Assembly: GCA_024281135.1 (NCBI GenBank)
Contig: JAMXLG010000005.1
Location: forward strand, 1-5,416
DNA: 5,416 nt
Direction of reading: 5' to 3'
From: Vulcanimicrobiia bacterium
Lineage (GTDB): Bacteria; Eremiobacterota; Eremiobacteria; Baltobacterales; Baltobacteraceae
Position 1 is the first letter of the stretch, and each line of letters begins with the position of its first letter. Position numbers and translations under genes: made by a program. The notes under the pieces were generated by a model. It made no database searches. It worked only from the letters and a program-made list of their open reading frames with translations, and had not been told where the DNA came from. Of this stretch, positions 4,877 through 5,416 are shown in pieces.

Positions 4877-5416
4877 TTGAAGCAAGCCGTCCCACTAAGA
4901 CGCTGGCGGGCATTTGCGTTCGCCGTCGTGACGGCCGCCGTGGTGGCCGTGTTTGCGGTGCTCGAGCGCGCAACCGAAACGTTCGTAACCGCGTATTCCC
5001 GTTTGGCCGGGGAAGCGATCGAAGTATCGATCGTCATCGTAGCGGCCTTGGCATTCCGCCCGCTCCACCATCGCGCAGAGGCGCTTATCGAGGCGGCCTT
5101 TAAACGGCGTCTTCGCGAACGGTGCGAAGCTCTGAAGCATCTGCAAAAGGAACTGTCCTCATTCGGCGACGTTTCGCACGTGCTTCGGCGGGTCATCGAA
5201 GCAGTCGATCATCATATGGGCGCGAATGGCTCTGCCATTTACCTGCACCGTAAACAATACGAAGCACAGGCCTCATCTTACGAGGGCGTCCTCGAAAGCG
5301 TCGACGGCGATGACGCGCTTGTCATCCGCTTGCGCTCCTCGCGCGACGCAGCCGATCCGCGATTGCTCGGATCGCACGCAGCGGGAGAGCTGGCGTTTCC
5401 GATGATGGCGGCCGGT
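4877..5416 (+). CDS. Membrane-anchored protein with GAF-like sensor domain, 3' end outside the window
   Basis: The frame is open from 4835 to the window end; 180 codons are visible from the TTG at 4877. A basic N-terminus (LRRWR) is followed by a membrane helix at residues 12-29 (AFAFAVVTAAVVAVFAVL) and a second at about 47-60 (VSIVIVAALAF). Next comes a basic amphipathic linker, FRPLHHRAEALIEAAFKRRL, of the kind that joins membrane sensors to cytoplasmic domains. A helix (EALKHLQKELSSF) then leads into a likely GAF domain with VLRRVIEAVDHHMGANGSAIYL and, near the edge, ELAFPMMAAG. The output module (kinase, cyclase or other) lies beyond the window. TTG is the only conventional start before the first helix, but it has no SD at normal spacing, so the start is uncertain and the gene may be 5'-truncated. 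It diverges from the regulator, and no functional link is evident. Confidence 0.65.
   Translation, partial: MKQAVPLRRWRAFAFAVVTAAVVAVFAVLERATETFVTAYSRLAGEAIEVSIVIVAALAFRPLHHRAEALIEAAFKRRLRERCEALKHLQKELSSFGDVSHVLRRVIEAVDHHMGANGSAIYLHRKQYEAQASSYEGVLESVDGDDALVIRLRSSRDAADPRLLGSHAAGELAFPMMAAG

Overview
The window is bacterial, GC-rich, gene-dense DNA. It has good Shine-Dalgarno (SD) sequences, no introns, and no rRNA, tRNA, CRISPR array or recognisable transposase. The mix of an HTH/NB-ARC/TPR regulator, a small DUF2214-type membrane protein and a membrane-anchored GAF-like protein fits environmental, high-GC lineages such as Chloroflexota, Actinomycetota or Candidatus Eremiobacterota. I lean to the last on general resemblance only, and the sequence does not prove it.

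Layout from left to right. (1) Positions 3-446, + strand: the 3' part of a four-helix membrane protein of the DUF2214 type; its start lies before the window. (2) Positions 449-1651, - strand: an intact 400-residue clostripain-like (family C11, clan CD) cysteine peptidase that starts at GTG behind a strong SD. It ends two bases from the end of the membrane gene, so the two converge tail to tail. (3) Positions 1652-1903: a short gap holding a badly decayed second start region of the same peptidase (1815-1902). (4) Positions 1904-4405, - strand: an 833-residue regulator with an XRE-type HTH, a STAND/NB-ARC ATPase and TPR-like helices. (5) Positions 4406-4876: the regulator's promoter region with a 13-bp-period tandem repeat, then a third peptidase start region (4467-4622), better preserved but dead, then about 150 bp in which nothing is recognised, then an isolated perfect SD. 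(6) From 4877 to the window end, + strand: the N-terminal part of a two-helix membrane protein leading into a GAF-like domain.

The main observation is that the 5' end of the peptidase gene (leader, SD, start and first codons) occurs three times in the same orientation around the regulator: once intact (copy 1), once as a roughly 91% identical 220-bp copy upstream of the regulator (copy 2), and once as an old, diverged copy whose SD is written into the last codons of the regulator (copy 3). The simplest reading is an ancestral regulator-peptidase operon that was duplicated in tandem and eroded, leaving one regulator and one live peptidase. A STAND-type sensor that can bind DNA, next to a clan CD peptidase (the clan of caspases), is a plausible signal-response pair. 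That functional link is inferred from position and repeated co-occurrence, not shown.
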